64,000 nt of DNA from Methylogaea oryzae (GCF_019669985.1 NZ_AP019782.1:2660001-2724000); one strand, 5' to 3'; positions 15,168 to 24,649 are shown, counted from the first letter of the stretch. Numbers and translations: made by a program. Notes: generated by a model not told the origin, from the letters alone.

Positions 15168-16472
15168 TCAGCCGGCATCCGCGAGCACCTCGCTTGCCGC
15201 TTCCGCCCTATCCAGCAGAGGCAAATCCTTCTTTGCCAATTCGACATCCATACACCATCCGCCGCTATCGTCGGGCACGTCTCGCAGCACGGCGCCGAGC
15301 TGGAACAGTCTAGCACGGATCGATCCCTGGGACGCCGTCAGACGCACTCGCCGCCGCTGCTTGCCGCCCGCCAAGCGGCTCTCCAGCGCCTCGGCCAACA
15401 AGGTCAAGCCTTCGCCGCTCAAGGCCGACAACCACACGCGCCGCACGACGCCGTTTTCATCGCGCTCGACACGCGGCTCAGCGCCATCGAGCAAATCGAT
15501 CTTATTAAACACTTCGATTTGTGGGACTTTGTCCGCGCCGATCTCGGTCAACACCTCGCTCACCGCCGCCATGGTTTCGTCACGCCGCGTCGCGCCTGCG
15601 TCGACCACATGCAGCAACACATCCGACTCGCAAGCTTCCTGCAACGTCGAACGAAAGGCGGCGACCAACTCGTGGGGCAAATGGCGAATAAAGCCCACCG
15701 TATCGCCCAACACCACCGGCCCGCCGTGGGGCAACAGCAAACGGCGCATAGTAGGGTCCAAGGTGGCGAACAGCTGGTCCGCGGCGTATACCTTGGCTTG
15801 AGTCAAAGCGTTGAACAGGGTGGATTTGCCGGCATTGGTGTAGCCCACCAAGGACACCGTGGGCACGTCGGCCCGCTTGCGGCCGCTGCGGTTTTGATCG
15901 CGCTGGCGATCGACCTTGTCCAAGCGCTTTTCGATCATCCGAATGCGGTTGGCCAACAAGCGCCGGTCGGTTTCCAACTGGGTTTCGCCGGGACCACGCA
16001 GGCCGATGCCGCCTTTCTGCCGCTCCAAGTGGGTCCAGCCGCGCACCAGACGCGTGGACAGGTGGCGCAGTTGGGCCAATTCCACCTGCAATTTGCCTTC
16101 GAAGGTGCGGGCCCGTTGGGCGAAGATGTCAAGAATCAAGCCGGTGCGATCCACCACGCGCACGGAGAGGGTCTTTTCCAGATTGCGTTCTTGACTGGGG
16201 CTCAGTTCGTGGTCAAAAAGAACCAAATCGGCTTCGTAAGCCTGGACCAACTGGCGCAGTTCTTCGACTTTGCCTTGGCCGATGAAGTGGCGCGGATCGG
16301 GAGCACGACGACCGCACACCAACTGGGCCACCGTGTCCGCGCCGGCCGAACTGGCTAGCTCGCGGAGTTCGGCCACGTCCTCCGGGTCGTCGTGCCCCCC
16401 GGTGTAGACCAATATCGCCCGTTCGCCGGCGTCGGGCCGTTCGAACAGGGCGCTTTCGATAGAGGTTGCCAA
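15168..16472 (-). CDS. hflX: Ribosome-associated GTPase HflX
   Basis: A 434-residue GTPase that binds the 50S subunit and splits stalled ribosomes. It has an N-terminal HflX domain with a basic coiled coil (RGPGETQLETDRRLLANRIR), then the G domain with P-loop GYTNAGKST and DTVGFI, NKID and a C-terminal extension. The start is unusual: the first codon after an in-frame TAG is TTG at 16472, and no ATG or GTG gives a family-like N-terminus. The E. coli alignment begins near the CTG/TTC at LFERPDAGERAIL, so a CTG start is also conceivable. It follows hfq by 18 bp. Confidence 0.95.
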   Translation of the reverse strand: MATSIESALFERPDAGERAILVYTGGHDDPEDVAELRELASSAGADTVAQLVCGRRAPDPRHFIGQGKVEELRQLVQAYEADLVLFDHELSPSQERNLEKTLSVRVVDRTGLILDIFAQRARTFEGKLQVELAQLRHLSTRLVRGWTHLERQKGGIGLRGPGETQLETDRRLLANRIRMIEKRLDKVDRQRDQNRSGRKRADVPTVSLVGYTNAGKSTLFNALTQAKVYAADQLFATLDPTMRRLLLPHGGPVVLGDTVGFIRHLPHELVAAFRSTLQEACESDVLLHVVDAGATRRDETMAAVSEVLTEIGADKVPQIEVFNKIDLLDGAEPRVERDENGVVRRVWLSALSGEGLTLLAEALESRLAGGKQRRRVRLTASQGSIRARLFQLGAVLRDVPDDSGGWCMDVELAKKDLPLLDRAEAASEVLADAG

Positions 16473-16490
16473 CTAAGTCAAATACTCCGG

Positions 16491-16745
16491 TTAAACCTCG
16501 TCATCGGAGGAATCGCCATCGTCGCCGCTATGGATGCGCACGGCGCGGGACGGCACGATGGTGGAAATAGCGTGTTTGTAAACCATCTGGTTTACGGTGT
16601 TTTTCAGCATGACCACGTATTGGTCGAAAGAATCGACCTTGCCCTGCAATTTAATGCCGTTGACCAAGTAGATGGAAACGGGCACATGCTCCTTGCGCAA
16701 GGCGTTAAGGAACGGGTCTTGTAGGTTCTGTCCCTTGGACATCAT
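16491..16745 (-). CDS. hfq: RNA-binding protein Hfq
   Basis: An 84-residue Sm-like hexameric RNA chaperone that pairs small RNAs with mRNAs. The proximal-face signature is clear: [19 protein letters not shown], then [11 protein letters not shown] and [15 protein letters not shown]. The C-terminal tail is short and acidic ([10 protein letters not shown]). It lies between miaA and hflX as in most gammaproteobacteria; 115 bp separate it from miaA, enough for its own promoter. Confidence 0.98.
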   Translation of the reverse strand: MMSKGQNLQDPFLNALRKEHVPVSIYLVNGIKLQGKVDSFDQYVVMLKNTVNQMVYKHAISTIVPSRAVRIHSGDDGDSSDDEV

Positions 16746-16860
16746 GTTTTCCCCTTGTTTTTGTTTTGCGCAAAGCTCAAGACGCGGCGTGCGATTCCGG
16801 CGTCAATGTTCGTACCAGTTTATCATAAATCCCGCGAGACACCGTTTGGACGCCGGCGCC

Positions 16861-17796
16861 CTATAACAACGGCGCCAAGTCCCGCAGCAACCGCTCCGCC
16901 AGCGATTCGGCAGGCTCGGAGTCGCGCCACAACGCGTCATCCTCGCGCCGCAGCCACGTGAACTGGCGCTTAGCCAATTGCCGCGTGGCCGCGATGCCTT
17001 TTTCGACCATGACATCCCAGCCGTGTTCCCCAGATAAGTAGCCCCACACCTGGCGATACCCCACGGCGCGTATGGACGGCAGCGAAACATCCAGATCGCC
17101 GCGCCGATAGAGCCGCTCGACCTCCTCCACCAGACCGGACTCCAGCATGGCGTGAAAGCGCTGAGCGATGCGACGGTGCAGCTCGCTTCTATCGGCTGGC
17201 GCCACCACCACCTTGACCGGTCGGAACGGCAATGGGGGGGCATGTTCGGCGGCCCACAATTCAGTAAGGGGTTTGCCGGTAAGCAAAAACACTTCCAACG
17301 CACGCTGGGTGCGCTGCGGATCGTTGGGATGGATGCGCGCGGCGGAAACCGGGTCCACTTGCCGCAAGCGCTCGTGCAGTGCCGCCTGCCCTTCCCGTTC
17401 CCCCCAATCCTCCAGCTCGCGGCGCAACGCGGGATCGGCCGCGGGCAATGCCGCCAGCCCCCGTAACAACGCATTGAAATAGAGCATGGTGCCGCCGGCC
17501 AAAATGGGCAAACGACCCCGACCGCGAATTTCCCCCACCAGCGCCAGCACCGCATCGCGAAACATGCCGGTGGAAAAAGCCTCGGCGGGATCGAGTATAT
17601 CGATGAGGTGGTGCACAATACCGCGGCGCTGCGCCAGGGTCGGCTTGGCGGTGCCGATGTCCATGCCGCGGTAAACCATGGCCGAATCGACGCTAACGAT
17701 TTCCCCGTCCAACCGTTCCGCCAGGCGAACGGCCAGATCCGACTTGCCCGAGGCCGTCGGCCCCATGAGCAGCAATACCGGCGATAAAACGCTCAT
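16861..17796 (-). CDS. miaA: tRNA dimethylallyltransferase MiaA
   Basis: A 311-residue enzyme that adds a dimethylallyl group to A37 of tRNAs reading UNN codons. The P-loop LLMGPTASGKSDLAVRLAER and the substrate motif IVSVDSAMVYRGMDIGTAKP are intact; RAVGYRQVW and KRQFTWLR occur in the C-terminal part. ATG 17796 overlaps the mutL stop as ATGA, so the two are translationally coupled. The longer open frame upstream is a shadow of mutL. Confidence 0.97.
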   Translation of the reverse strand: MSVLSPVLLLMGPTASGKSDLAVRLAERLDGEIVSVDSAMVYRGMDIGTAKPTLAQRRGIVHHLIDILDPAEAFSTGMFRDAVLALVGEIRGRGRLPILAGGTMLYFNALLRGLAALPAADPALRRELEDWGEREGQAALHERLRQVDPVSAARIHPNDPQRTQRALEVFLLTGKPLTELWAAEHAPPLPFRPVKVVVAPADRSELHRRIAQRFHAMLESGLVEEVERLYRRGDLDVSLPSIRAVGYRQVWGYLSGEHGWDVMVEKGIAATRQLAKRQFTWLRREDDALWRDSEPAESLAERLLRDLAPLL

Positions 17797-19613
17797 CGTC
17801 CGCGCAGAAACAGCCGATCCAAGTCTTTCAGCGTGAACTCGCTCCAGGTCGGCCGGCCGTGGTTGCACTGGCCGCTGAACTCGGTGCGCTCCATTTCCCG
17901 CAGCAAGCCATTCATTTCCTCCACGGTCAACCGCCGCTTGGCGCGCACCGAACCGTGGCAAGCCACTTTGGCCAACAGCTCGTTGATCGCCACCTCCACC
18001 CGAGCGCTGCGGCCGTATTCTTCCACATCGCGCAGCACCGCCCGCAGCAAGCTTTCCGCGTCGCCGTCCGCCGCCAGCGCCGGCACCGCTCGCACCAGCA
18101 GCGTGTCGGGGCCGACCCGGTCCACTTCCAGACCCAAGGCGGCCAGGATTTCTCCCGACCGCTCGGCCAATTCCGCTTCGGCCTCGCTGACCGCGACCCG
18201 CACCGGCAACAGCAAGGGCTGCCGCACCACGGCGCCGGCCGCCTGCTGACGCTTGAGCTTCTCGTAGGTGATGCGCTCGTGGGCGGCGTGGGCGTCCACC
18301 ACCACCATACCGTTGACCGACTCGGCCAGGATATAGATATTGTGCAAATGGGCCACGGCGTAACCCAAGGGATGGGAATCCGCCCCCGCCGGCGCATCGT
18401 CGGACGAGAGCGGCGGCACCGGCTCTGGGTGCAAATCGCCGTAAGCCTGCACTTGTTCCGCCACGCGCAAGGGCAGTTGCGCTTGACTCGGCGCACGCCA
18501 TGCGAACGAAGACGCGGCCGCCGGTTCGCTCGCGACGCTCCGCGCCGACGCGTCCCGTTCCGGCACAACAACGGCCGGCTCCAGCGCCATCGCCGGCATA
18601 GGCGCCGCTCCCGGCCGTAAATCCGCCAAACTGCGGCGCAAAGCGCTGAACAGGAAATCGTGCACCAACCGTCCTTCGCGGAAACGCACTTCCAATTTCG
18701 CCGGGTGGGCATTGACGTCCACCAGCGCCGGATCCAACTCCAAATACAGCACATAGGCCGGCTGGCGCTCGTGGTGCAGCACGTCTTGATAGGCCTGCCG
18801 CACGGCGTGTCCTACCAGCTTGTCCCGCGCCAGGCGGCCGTTGACGTAGAAATACTGCATATCGGCTTGGCCGCGGGAAAACGTCGGCAAACCGACCCAG
18901 CCCCACAAGCGCAGACCCGCCGATGCGAAATCGACGCGCACCGCCTGCCGCAAAAAATCCTCGCCGCACACCGCTCCGATGCGGCGCTCGCCCTGCGCGT
19001 CATCGGCCGCCGGCTTATAGCGGATCACCGGCGCTTGGTTGTGGCTCAAGCTGAACCCCACATCGAAGCGGCTCAAGGCGATGCGCTTGATCACCCCTTC
19101 GATGTGGCCGAATTCGGTTTTTTCCGTTCGCAAAAATTTGCGCCGGGCCGGCGTGTTGTAGAACAGGTCGCGGACTTCCACCGTGGTGCCGACCGGATGG
19201 GCGTCGGGCTGCGGCTCGTAGCCGCTTTCCGTGCCGTCGGCCACCACCCGCCAAGCGTTGTTCTCGCCCGGCTGCCGCGACGCCAGAGTCAATCGAGCCA
19301 CGGAACTGATGGACGGCAGGGCCTCTCCGCGAAACCCCATGGTGGCGACCCTCTCCAGATCGTCGAGGGTCGCGATTTTGCTGGTGGCATGGCGCGACAA
19401 GGCCAAAGTCAAATCGTCCCGGTGAATGCCGCCGCCATCGTCCCGCACCAGAATCAAGCGGGACCCGCCCGCCTCCACCTGCACCTCGACGTGGCCGGCG
19501 CCGGCGTCCAGGGAATTCTCGACCAGCTCCTTCACCACCGAAGCGGGACGCTCGATAACCTCGCCGGCGGCGATTTGATTGACCAACTGGGGCGGCAGCG
19601 AACGAATACGCAT
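17793..19613 (-). CDS. mutL: DNA mismatch repair protein MutL
   Basis: A 606-residue protein with the GHKL ATPase N-terminus (NQIAAGEVIERPASVVKELVENSLDAGA, with NSLDAG and DDGGGI motifs), a Pro/Ala-rich linker at about residues 340-420, and a C-terminal dimerisation domain. The C-terminal domain carries VDAHAAHERITYEKL, which fits the DxHAxxExxxxE pattern, plus ACHGSVRAKRR and CNHGRP, motifs of MutL proteins that are themselves endonucleases and replace MutH. This is a sequence inference. It matches repair to the replication machinery via MutS and beta clamp. The start MRIRSLPPQLVNQIAAGE is standard. Confidence 0.97.
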   Translation of the reverse strand: MRIRSLPPQLVNQIAAGEVIERPASVVKELVENSLDAGAGHVEVQVEAGGSRLILVRDDGGGIHRDDLTLALSRHATSKIATLDDLERVATMGFRGEALPSISSVARLTLASRQPGENNAWRVVADGTESGYEPQPDAHPVGTTVEVRDLFYNTPARRKFLRTEKTEFGHIEGVIKRIALSRFDVGFSLSHNQAPVIRYKPAADDAQGERRIGAVCGEDFLRQAVRVDFASAGLRLWGWVGLPTFSRGQADMQYFYVNGRLARDKLVGHAVRQAYQDVLHHERQPAYVLYLELDPALVDVNAHPAKLEVRFREGRLVHDFLFSALRRSLADLRPGAAPMPAMALEPAVVVPERDASARSVASEPAAASSFAWRAPSQAQLPLRVAEQVQAYGDLHPEPVPPLSSDDAPAGADSHPLGYAVAHLHNIYILAESVNGMVVVDAHAAHERITYEKLKRQQAAGAVVRQPLLLPVRVAVSEAEAELAERSGEILAALGLEVDRVGPDTLLVRAVPALAADGDAESLLRAVLRDVEEYGRSARVEVAINELLAKVACHGSVRAKRRLTVEEMNGLLREMERTEFSGQCNHGRPTWSEFTLKDLDRLFLRGR

Positions 19614-19696
19614 GGAAAGGAATGGGCAGGGGAATTGGCGGCCATTTTAGCCGATAGCGGCCACGGCCGGGGCGGGCGAACGAAACCGACAAATGG

Positions 19697-19738
19697 AAAA
19701 ACCACGGAGCGGCGGGCTTGCCGCCGCATCCGTGGTTT
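19697..19738 (-). terminator. Intrinsic terminator after the amidase gene
   Basis: On the minus strand, AAACCACGGA then GCGGCGG pair with CCGCCGC then TCCGTGGTTT across a 5-nt loop with a single bulged base at 19728, and the right arm runs into TTTTT. It is 26 bp past the amidase stop and separates that gene from mutL. Confidence 0.85.
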
Positions 19739-19764
19739 CGCTTGATTAAGGGGTGACCGTTGCC

Positions 19765-21063
19765 TTACTGCGCGGCGAGATGGGTGCCCGGAGGAGCCCG
19801 CTGGACAAAGTAATTGCGGATGCCTTGGAAAATCGAACGGGCGATTTGATCCTGATGGGACGCATCGTTCAGCTTGCGTTCCTCTTCCGGATTGGAAATA
19901 AACGCCGTTTCCACCAACACGGAAGGGATGTCCGGAGACTTCAGCACGGCGAATCCGGCCCGCTGCACTTGCCGATGATGCAGATTGCTGGAGCGCGATA
20001 GCTCCCTCAGCACCGTGCCGGCGACTTCCTGGCTGGCTTCCTGCGTAGCGGTTTGCGACAGGTCCAGCAACACCGACGCCAGCACATTGTCCTTGTCGTT
20101 GAGCTTGACGCCACCGACCAGATCGGCGGCGTTTTCCCTTTCGGCCAACCATTTGGCCGCTTCGCTGGTGGCGCCTTTTTCCGACAGCGTAAACACGGAG
20201 GACCCCTGCACGTCGTCGTTCACGTATGCATCGGCGTGGATAGAGACGAACAGGTCCGCTTTATGCTTGCGGGCCTTCTGGATGCGTTCGCGCAGCCCCA
20301 CGTAATAATCGCCGTTGCGAATCATCACCGGACGCATGCCGGGTTGCTGGTTGATCATCGCCTCCAGCCTACGGGCGATCGCGAGCGCGACGTGCTTTTC
20401 CTCCGTCCCCAGGGAACCGTGGGCGCCGGGATCGTCGCCGCCGTGGCCGGCGTCGATCGCCACCACCACGTCGCGCAACGCGGATTTGTCTTTTTCCTGT
20501 TTCGCCGGCGGCTTTAGGCCGGTCGAGCCGGCAACGCCTTCGCTGACCGGGGCCGGTCTTTCCGGCGACACGGGCCTGGAGAAACTGGCCGGCATCGCCA
20601 CCGGAGAACGCGGACTTTGCCGCGCTACCGGCTCAGACGGCTGCGGCGCGGGCACGCTATCGCCGGTGTACAAGTCCACCACCAACTGATGGCCGGCGCG
20701 CCCTTCCGAAGCGACGTAGCTTCTCACCTTCACCGCCTGCTTCAAATCGACGACCAGGCGCAAATGGGCGCTATCGCGCATGCCGGCGCGTACGCCCCGC
20801 ACCGTCGGATTATTGGCCGGAGCCTGGGGCAAGGCGCTGTTCAAAACGCCGTTGGTCACGTCGATAATGAGCCGATCGGGGTTGCGCAACATCGCCAATT
20901 GATGCTCGGACACCGGTGCGGACGTGTCGAACACCAAACGGGTATAAGACGACGTGGCGGAATAACGCAGCGCCCCCACCTGAACGGCGGCATCCGCCAT
21001 CCCCGCGCCAAAAACCAGGGCGGTGACAACGACTCGGGCCAGACTGCGTAAACGTAGCGCCAT
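19765..21063 (-). CDS. N-acetylmuramoyl-L-alanine amidase (AmiC/AmiB type)
   Basis: A 432-residue exported zinc amidase that splits septal peptidoglycan. It has an N-terminal signal peptide (RSLARVVVTALVFGAGMADA), an AMIN domain (VGALRYSATSSYTRLVFDTS), a Pro/Ser linker, then the Amidase_3 domain. Zinc-binding and catalytic motifs are seen: VAIDAGHGGDDPGA (His), EEKHVALAIAR (Glu), and SVLVETAFISNPEEE (Glu). The locus is that of E. coli amiB, but the C-terminal LysM domain of AmiB is absent, so the domain layout is that of AmiC. ATG 21063 was chosen because it begins the signal peptide; the frame continues 36 codons upstream. Confidence 0.93.
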   Translation of the reverse strand: MALRLRSLARVVVTALVFGAGMADAAVQVGALRYSATSSYTRLVFDTSAPVSEHQLAMLRNPDRLIIDVTNGVLNSALPQAPANNPTVRGVRAGMRDSAHLRLVVDLKQAVKVRSYVASEGRAGHQLVVDLYTGDSVPAPQPSEPVARQSPRSPVAMPASFSRPVSPERPAPVSEGVAGSTGLKPPAKQEKDKSALRDVVVAIDAGHGGDDPGAHGSLGTEEKHVALAIARRLEAMINQQPGMRPVMIRNGDYYVGLRERIQKARKHKADLFVSIHADAYVNDDVQGSSVFTLSEKGATSEAAKWLAERENAADLVGGVKLNDKDNVLASVLLDLSQTATQEASQEVAGTVLRELSRSSNLHHRQVQRAGFAVLKSPDIPSVLVETAFISNPEEERKLNDASHQDQIARSIFQGIRNYFVQRAPPGTHLAAQ

Positions 21064-21171
21064 ATAACGACAGCAAACAAAAATAGGAAGGCCGTAAAAA
21101 CATAGCCGCCCCACAAAAAATGCGCAAGTATTTTCTAGGAAGTATACGTAAGCACGTGATGTAGCTAGCAT

Positions 21172-21618
21172 TTACAGAGCATCGACAACAGCCTGCCCCC
21201 GCACCGTGGCGGCCGTTGCTTCGATTTGCCGGCCGGCGGCCGCCACCGTCAAGCGCAAGGCCAAATCGGCCGGCGGCAACACGCCCTCGCCGCGCTCCGG
21301 CCATTCCACCAGGCACAGCGCATCCGCCGCCAGGTAGTCGCGAATGCCCATCCACTCCAGTTCCTCCGCGTCGGCCAAGCGATATAAGTCGAAGTGATAC
21401 ACCTGCCGACCGTCCAGGAGATACTCCTCGACCAAGGTGTACGTGGGACTTTTCACCGCGCCTCGATGCCCCAGGGCGCGCAACAAGCCGCGCACCAGAG
21501 TGGTTTTGCCCGCACCCAATTGTCCGTGGAGAAAAACCAAACCGCCTCCCGTGAAGGCGCGCGCCAAGCGCGCGCCGAAGGCTTCCGTGGCGGCTTCGTC
21601 CGACAGATGGATTTTCAT
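21172..21618 (-). CDS. tsaE: tRNA threonylcarbamoyladenosine ATPase TsaE
   Basis: A 148-residue P-loop protein of the t6A37 complex with TsaB and TsaD. Visible motifs are FLHGQLGAGKTTLVRGLL (Walker A), SPTYTLVEEY and HFDLYRL. ATG 21618 overlaps the nnr stop (ATGA), giving coupled translation. Order nnr-tsaE-amidase-mutL is conserved. The longer frame upstream is the antisense-like shadow of nnr and is not used. Confidence 0.96.
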   Translation of the reverse strand: MKIHLSDEAATEAFGARLARAFTGGGLVFLHGQLGAGKTTLVRGLLRALGHRGAVKSPTYTLVEEYLLDGRQVYHFDLYRLADAEELEWMGIRDYLAADALCLVEWPERGEGVLPPADLALRLTVAAAGRQIEATAATVRGQAVVDAL

Positions 21619-23105
21619 CGATTCAACAACTCCCGCAACCGCGGCAACAAATCCGCCGCCAGCAACCCTCTTTCGCCCATTTCGGCCGCCAAATCGCCGG
21701 CGCTGCCGTGCAAGGCCGCGCCATAGGCCGCAGCGGCCAGCGGCGCGAGGCCTTGGGCCATGAGTCCGGCGATGACGCCCGTCAACACGTCTCCCATGCC
21801 GCCGCTGGCCATGCCGGGATTGCCGGCGCGGCTTACGTAGGCCGGCCCCTGTTCGCCTTGAATCAGAGTCCCCGCGCCTTTCAACAACGCCACGCCGCCG
21901 TAGACGCTTTGCAACGCGGCTACCGCGCCGTAACGATCCGCTTGGATTTCGACGCCGGTTTTGCCCAACAAACGGGCGGCCTCGCCGGGGTGGGGAGTCA
22001 ACACCCAATGGTCGCAACGACGGCGCCCGGCGGCCAGGAGGTTGAGGGCGTCGGCATCCGCCACCAGCGGCAAGCCGCTGGCGACGGCGGCGTCGAACAG
22101 CGCCTTCGCCCAGACTGTTTGACCCAGGCCGGGACCGATGGCGACGACGCTGGCCTTGGCCAACAAAGGCATCAGCTGTTCGGCCGACTCCACCCCATGC
22201 ACCATGAGCTCAGGCCGGCCGAGATTCAGCACCGCGGCATGGGCGGCGCGGGTAGCGACGCTCACCAGCCCCGCGCCGACGCGGGCTGCGGCTTCCGCCG
22301 CCATACGCGCCGCACCGCTGTAGCCGCGGTCGCCGCCGATCAGCAGCACGTGACCGTGGCTCCCCTTGTGCACGCAACGGCGTCTCGCGGGCAAACTCGG
22401 CAATTCCCCCAGCAAGGCCGCGCCGGCCGGAATCACGGCGTTGATGCCGGCCGGCAAATCCAGTCCCGCCAATTGAACCGCCCCGCAATAGTCCGCCGCG
22501 GACCCGCTGTACAACCCCCGCTTCAAGGCGATGAATGTCACCGTCAACTGCGCCCGCACCGCTCGCCCCAACGGCGCGCCGCTGTCGGCGCAGAGCCCGG
22601 AAGGAATGTCCAGCGCCAACACGGGACGACCGGATTCGTTGATCGCGGCGATGGCCTGCGCGTAAGCGCCCTCCACCGGCCGGTCCAGCCCGGTTCCCAG
22701 CAAGCCGTCAACCAGCACCGTATCGGGCTCGAAACGCTCCGGCAGCGCCGATGCCGCCACTCCCCCGTCGTCGCGGTACAGTCGATAGGCCGACAGGGCA
22801 TCGCCCTTGAGCCGCTCCGGCGCGGCCAGGGCGTACACCGACACCCGAAAACCGGCCTGCCGGGCCAACCGAGCCACCACGTAACCGTCACCGCCGTTGT
22901 TGCCGGCACCGCACAACACGCAAAGTGAACGGACCTCCGGCCACCGTTCCCGCAAAGCGCCGAATGCCGCCGCGCCGGCCCGCTGCATCAACGCCAACCC
23001 GGCGATGCCCAACGTATCGATGGCGTAACGGTCCAACCGGCGCACCTGCTCGGCGCGGTACAAAGGAATGGATGCGGCCAAATAGGCGGCCAGGGTGGCT
23101 TGCAT
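21615..23105 (-). CDS. nnr: Bifunctional NAD(P)H-hydrate repair enzyme Nnr
   Basis: A 496-residue fusion that repairs hydrated NADH and NADPH. The N-terminal half is the epimerase (YjeF_N; CGAGNNGGDGYVVARLAR) and the C-terminal half the ADP- or ATP-dependent dehydratase (YjeF_C; HVLLIGGDRGYSGAARMA and GNPGMASGGMGDVLTG with the catalytic aspartate). ATG 23105 (MQATLAAYLAASIPLYRAEQ) was chosen over the ORF start 15 codons upstream. It is the first gene of the long minus-strand block and is divergent from queG, with promoters in the 70 bp between them. Confidence 0.95.
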   Translation of the reverse strand: MQATLAAYLAASIPLYRAEQVRRLDRYAIDTLGIAGLALMQRAGAAAFGALRERWPEVRSLCVLCGAGNNGGDGYVVARLARQAGFRVSVYALAAPERLKGDALSAYRLYRDDGGVAASALPERFEPDTVLVDGLLGTGLDRPVEGAYAQAIAAINESGRPVLALDIPSGLCADSGAPLGRAVRAQLTVTFIALKRGLYSGSAADYCGAVQLAGLDLPAGINAVIPAGAALLGELPSLPARRRCVHKGSHGHVLLIGGDRGYSGAARMAAEAAARVGAGLVSVATRAAHAAVLNLGRPELMVHGVESAEQLMPLLAKASVVAIGPGLGQTVWAKALFDAAVASGLPLVADADALNLLAAGRRRCDHWVLTPHPGEAARLLGKTGVEIQADRYGAVAALQSVYGGVALLKGAGTLIQGEQGPAYVSRAGNPGMASGGMGDVLTGVIAGLMAQGLAPLAAAAYGAALHGSAGDLAAEMGERGLLAADLLPRLRELLNR

Positions 23106-23175
23106 GAAGGCTCGGCAGCGGCGGAGAATGTTCGTGTTATTCTCCCCCACCGAGCTAACCGCCGGCTAGTGCCCC

Positions 23176-24246
23176 ATGACGCCCCCTCCCATCGATTACG
23201 CGCAACTCGCCGCTCGCATAAAGACCTGGGGCCAAGAGTTGGGCTTTCAGGGCGTGGGCATCGCCGACATCGACTTGCACGCCGCCGAACAGCGTTTGCT
23301 GGACTGGCTGGCGCGGGGGTTTCACGGCCGGATGGAGTACATGCAACGCCACGGCAGCAAACGCAGCCGTCCGGCGGAGCTTGTGCCGGGCACGATCAGC
23401 GTCGTCAGCGTACGCATGGATTACCTGCCGCAGGGCATGGACAGCGCGCAGGCGGCGCTGGACGACGACACCAAAGCCTATGTGTCGCGCTACGCCCTGG
23501 GACGGGACTACCACAAGCTGGTGCGTCAACGGCTGCAAAAGCTGGCGACGCGGATCGAGGAAACCGTCGGCGCCCTCGGCTACCGCGTGTTTTGCGACAG
23601 CGCGCCGGTTCTGGAAAAACCCATCGCCGAAAAAGCCGGCCTGGGCTGGATCGGCAAGCACACCAACCTCATCGACCGAAGCGCCGGCTCATTTTTTTTC
23701 CTGGGGGAAATCTACACCGACCTGCCCTTGCCCGCCGACGTCCCGGCCGCCAGCCATTGCGGCCGTTGCCGCGCCTGCCTGGACATTTGCCCCACGGCGG
23801 CCATCGTCGCGCCCTACGTTCTGGACGCCCGGCGCTGCATTTCCTATTTGACCATCGAGCTGGCGGACAGCATTCCCGAGGAGTTCCGCCCGGCGCTGGG
23901 CAATCGCATTTACGGCTGCGACGACTGCCAACTGGCTTGCCCCTGGAACCGCTTCGCCCAACTGAGCGTGGAGACCGATTTTTTGCCGCGCCACCAGCTG
24001 GAAAGCGCCGACCTGCTGGCGCTGTTCGCCTGGGACGAAGCCACGTTTTTGTCGCGTACGGAAGGTTCGCCCATCCGCCGCATCGGCCATGAACGCTGGC
24101 TGCGCAACCTCGCCGTGGCGTTGGGCAACGCCCGCCCGACGCCGGCCGTTATCGCCGCCTTGCAAGAACGGATGCAGCACCCCTCGGCCCTGGTGCGGGA
24201 ACACGTACAGTGGGCGCTGGCGCGCCACGAGGCGCCCCCCAAATAA
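23176..24246 (+). CDS. queG: Epoxyqueuosine reductase QueG
   Basis: A 356-residue cobalamin-dependent iron-sulfur enzyme that performs the last step of queuosine synthesis in tRNA. Two 4Fe-4S motifs are visible: HCGRCRACLDICPTAAI near residue 195 and the CDDCQLACPWNR cluster near 250. A C-terminal HEAT-like region follows (IRRIGHERWLRNLAVALGN). It is divergent from nnr; in many gammaproteobacteria queG sits exactly at this place. It is convergent with the ComEA-like gene. Confidence 0.96.
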   Translation: MTPPPIDYAQLAARIKTWGQELGFQGVGIADIDLHAAEQRLLDWLARGFHGRMEYMQRHGSKRSRPAELVPGTISVVSVRMDYLPQGMDSAQAALDDDTKAYVSRYALGRDYHKLVRQRLQKLATRIEETVGALGYRVFCDSAPVLEKPIAEKAGLGWIGKHTNLIDRSAGSFFFLGEIYTDLPLPADVPAASHCGRCRACLDICPTAAIVAPYVLDARRCISYLTIELADSIPEEFRPALGNRIYGCDDCQLACPWNRFAQLSVETDFLPRHQLESADLLALFAWDEATFLSRTEGSPIRRIGHERWLRNLAVALGNARPTPAVIAALQERMQHPSALVREHVQWALARHEAPPK

Positions 24247-24248
24247 AC

Positions 24249-24272
24249 ACGGGCCGGCATATGCCGGCCCGT
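24249..24272. terminator. Perfect 24-bp palindrome between queG and the ComEA-like gene
   Basis: The sequence ACGGGCCGGCAT followed by its exact complement forms a loop-less 24-bp palindrome, starting 3 bp after the queG stop. There is no T run on the plus strand and only a weak one (GTTTATTT) on the minus strand. It probably serves as a two-way transcription end for the convergent genes. Confidence 0.6.
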
Positions 24273-24319
24273 CTCGTCGCCACCGCGATCCTTGCGATGA
24301 ATTGGTCAGTTCTGGCCCG

Positions 24320-24649
24320 TCAATGCTTCGTTTCGGCTGGCGCCTTGGTCGAAGCCGGCGTAGCGGCGGCGGGCGCAGCGCCCGCGCTTTTCACAGTCAA
24401 CTTATCCTTGTTCTTCTCGATGGTCGCCTTGCCGATTCCTTTCACTCGGGCCAAGTCCTCCACGGATTTAAAGGCCCCGTTGGCTTCCCTGTCCTTGACG
24501 ATGGCAGCCGCCTTGGCCTTGCCTACCCCGTCGATGGCCGCCGCCAGGTCGTCAGCGGTGGCCGTGTTGATATCCAACGGCTCCGCCCACGCCCACAAGG
24601 GCAACAACGACAATACCAGCACCACGAAACAACGTTTCAATACGTTCAT
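24320..24649 (-). CDS. Exported helix-hairpin-helix protein, ComEA type
   Basis: A 109-residue protein with a signal peptide (residues 1-22, ending WAWA) followed directly by two helix-hairpin-helix units (LDINTATADDLAAAIDGVG and EDLARVKGIGKATIEKN), then an Ala/Pro/Thr-rich tail. The family binds double-stranded DNA in the periplasm and serves natural transformation, though many short members have no tested role. A ribosome site AAGGAG precedes the ATG. It follows lapB on the same strand beyond a terminator-like hairpin. Confidence 0.88.
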   Translation of the reverse strand: MNVLKRCFVVLVLSLLPLWAWAEPLDINTATADDLAAAIDGVGKAKAAAIVKDREANGAFKSVEDLARVKGIGKATIEKNKDKLTVKSAGAAPAAATPASTKAPAETKH

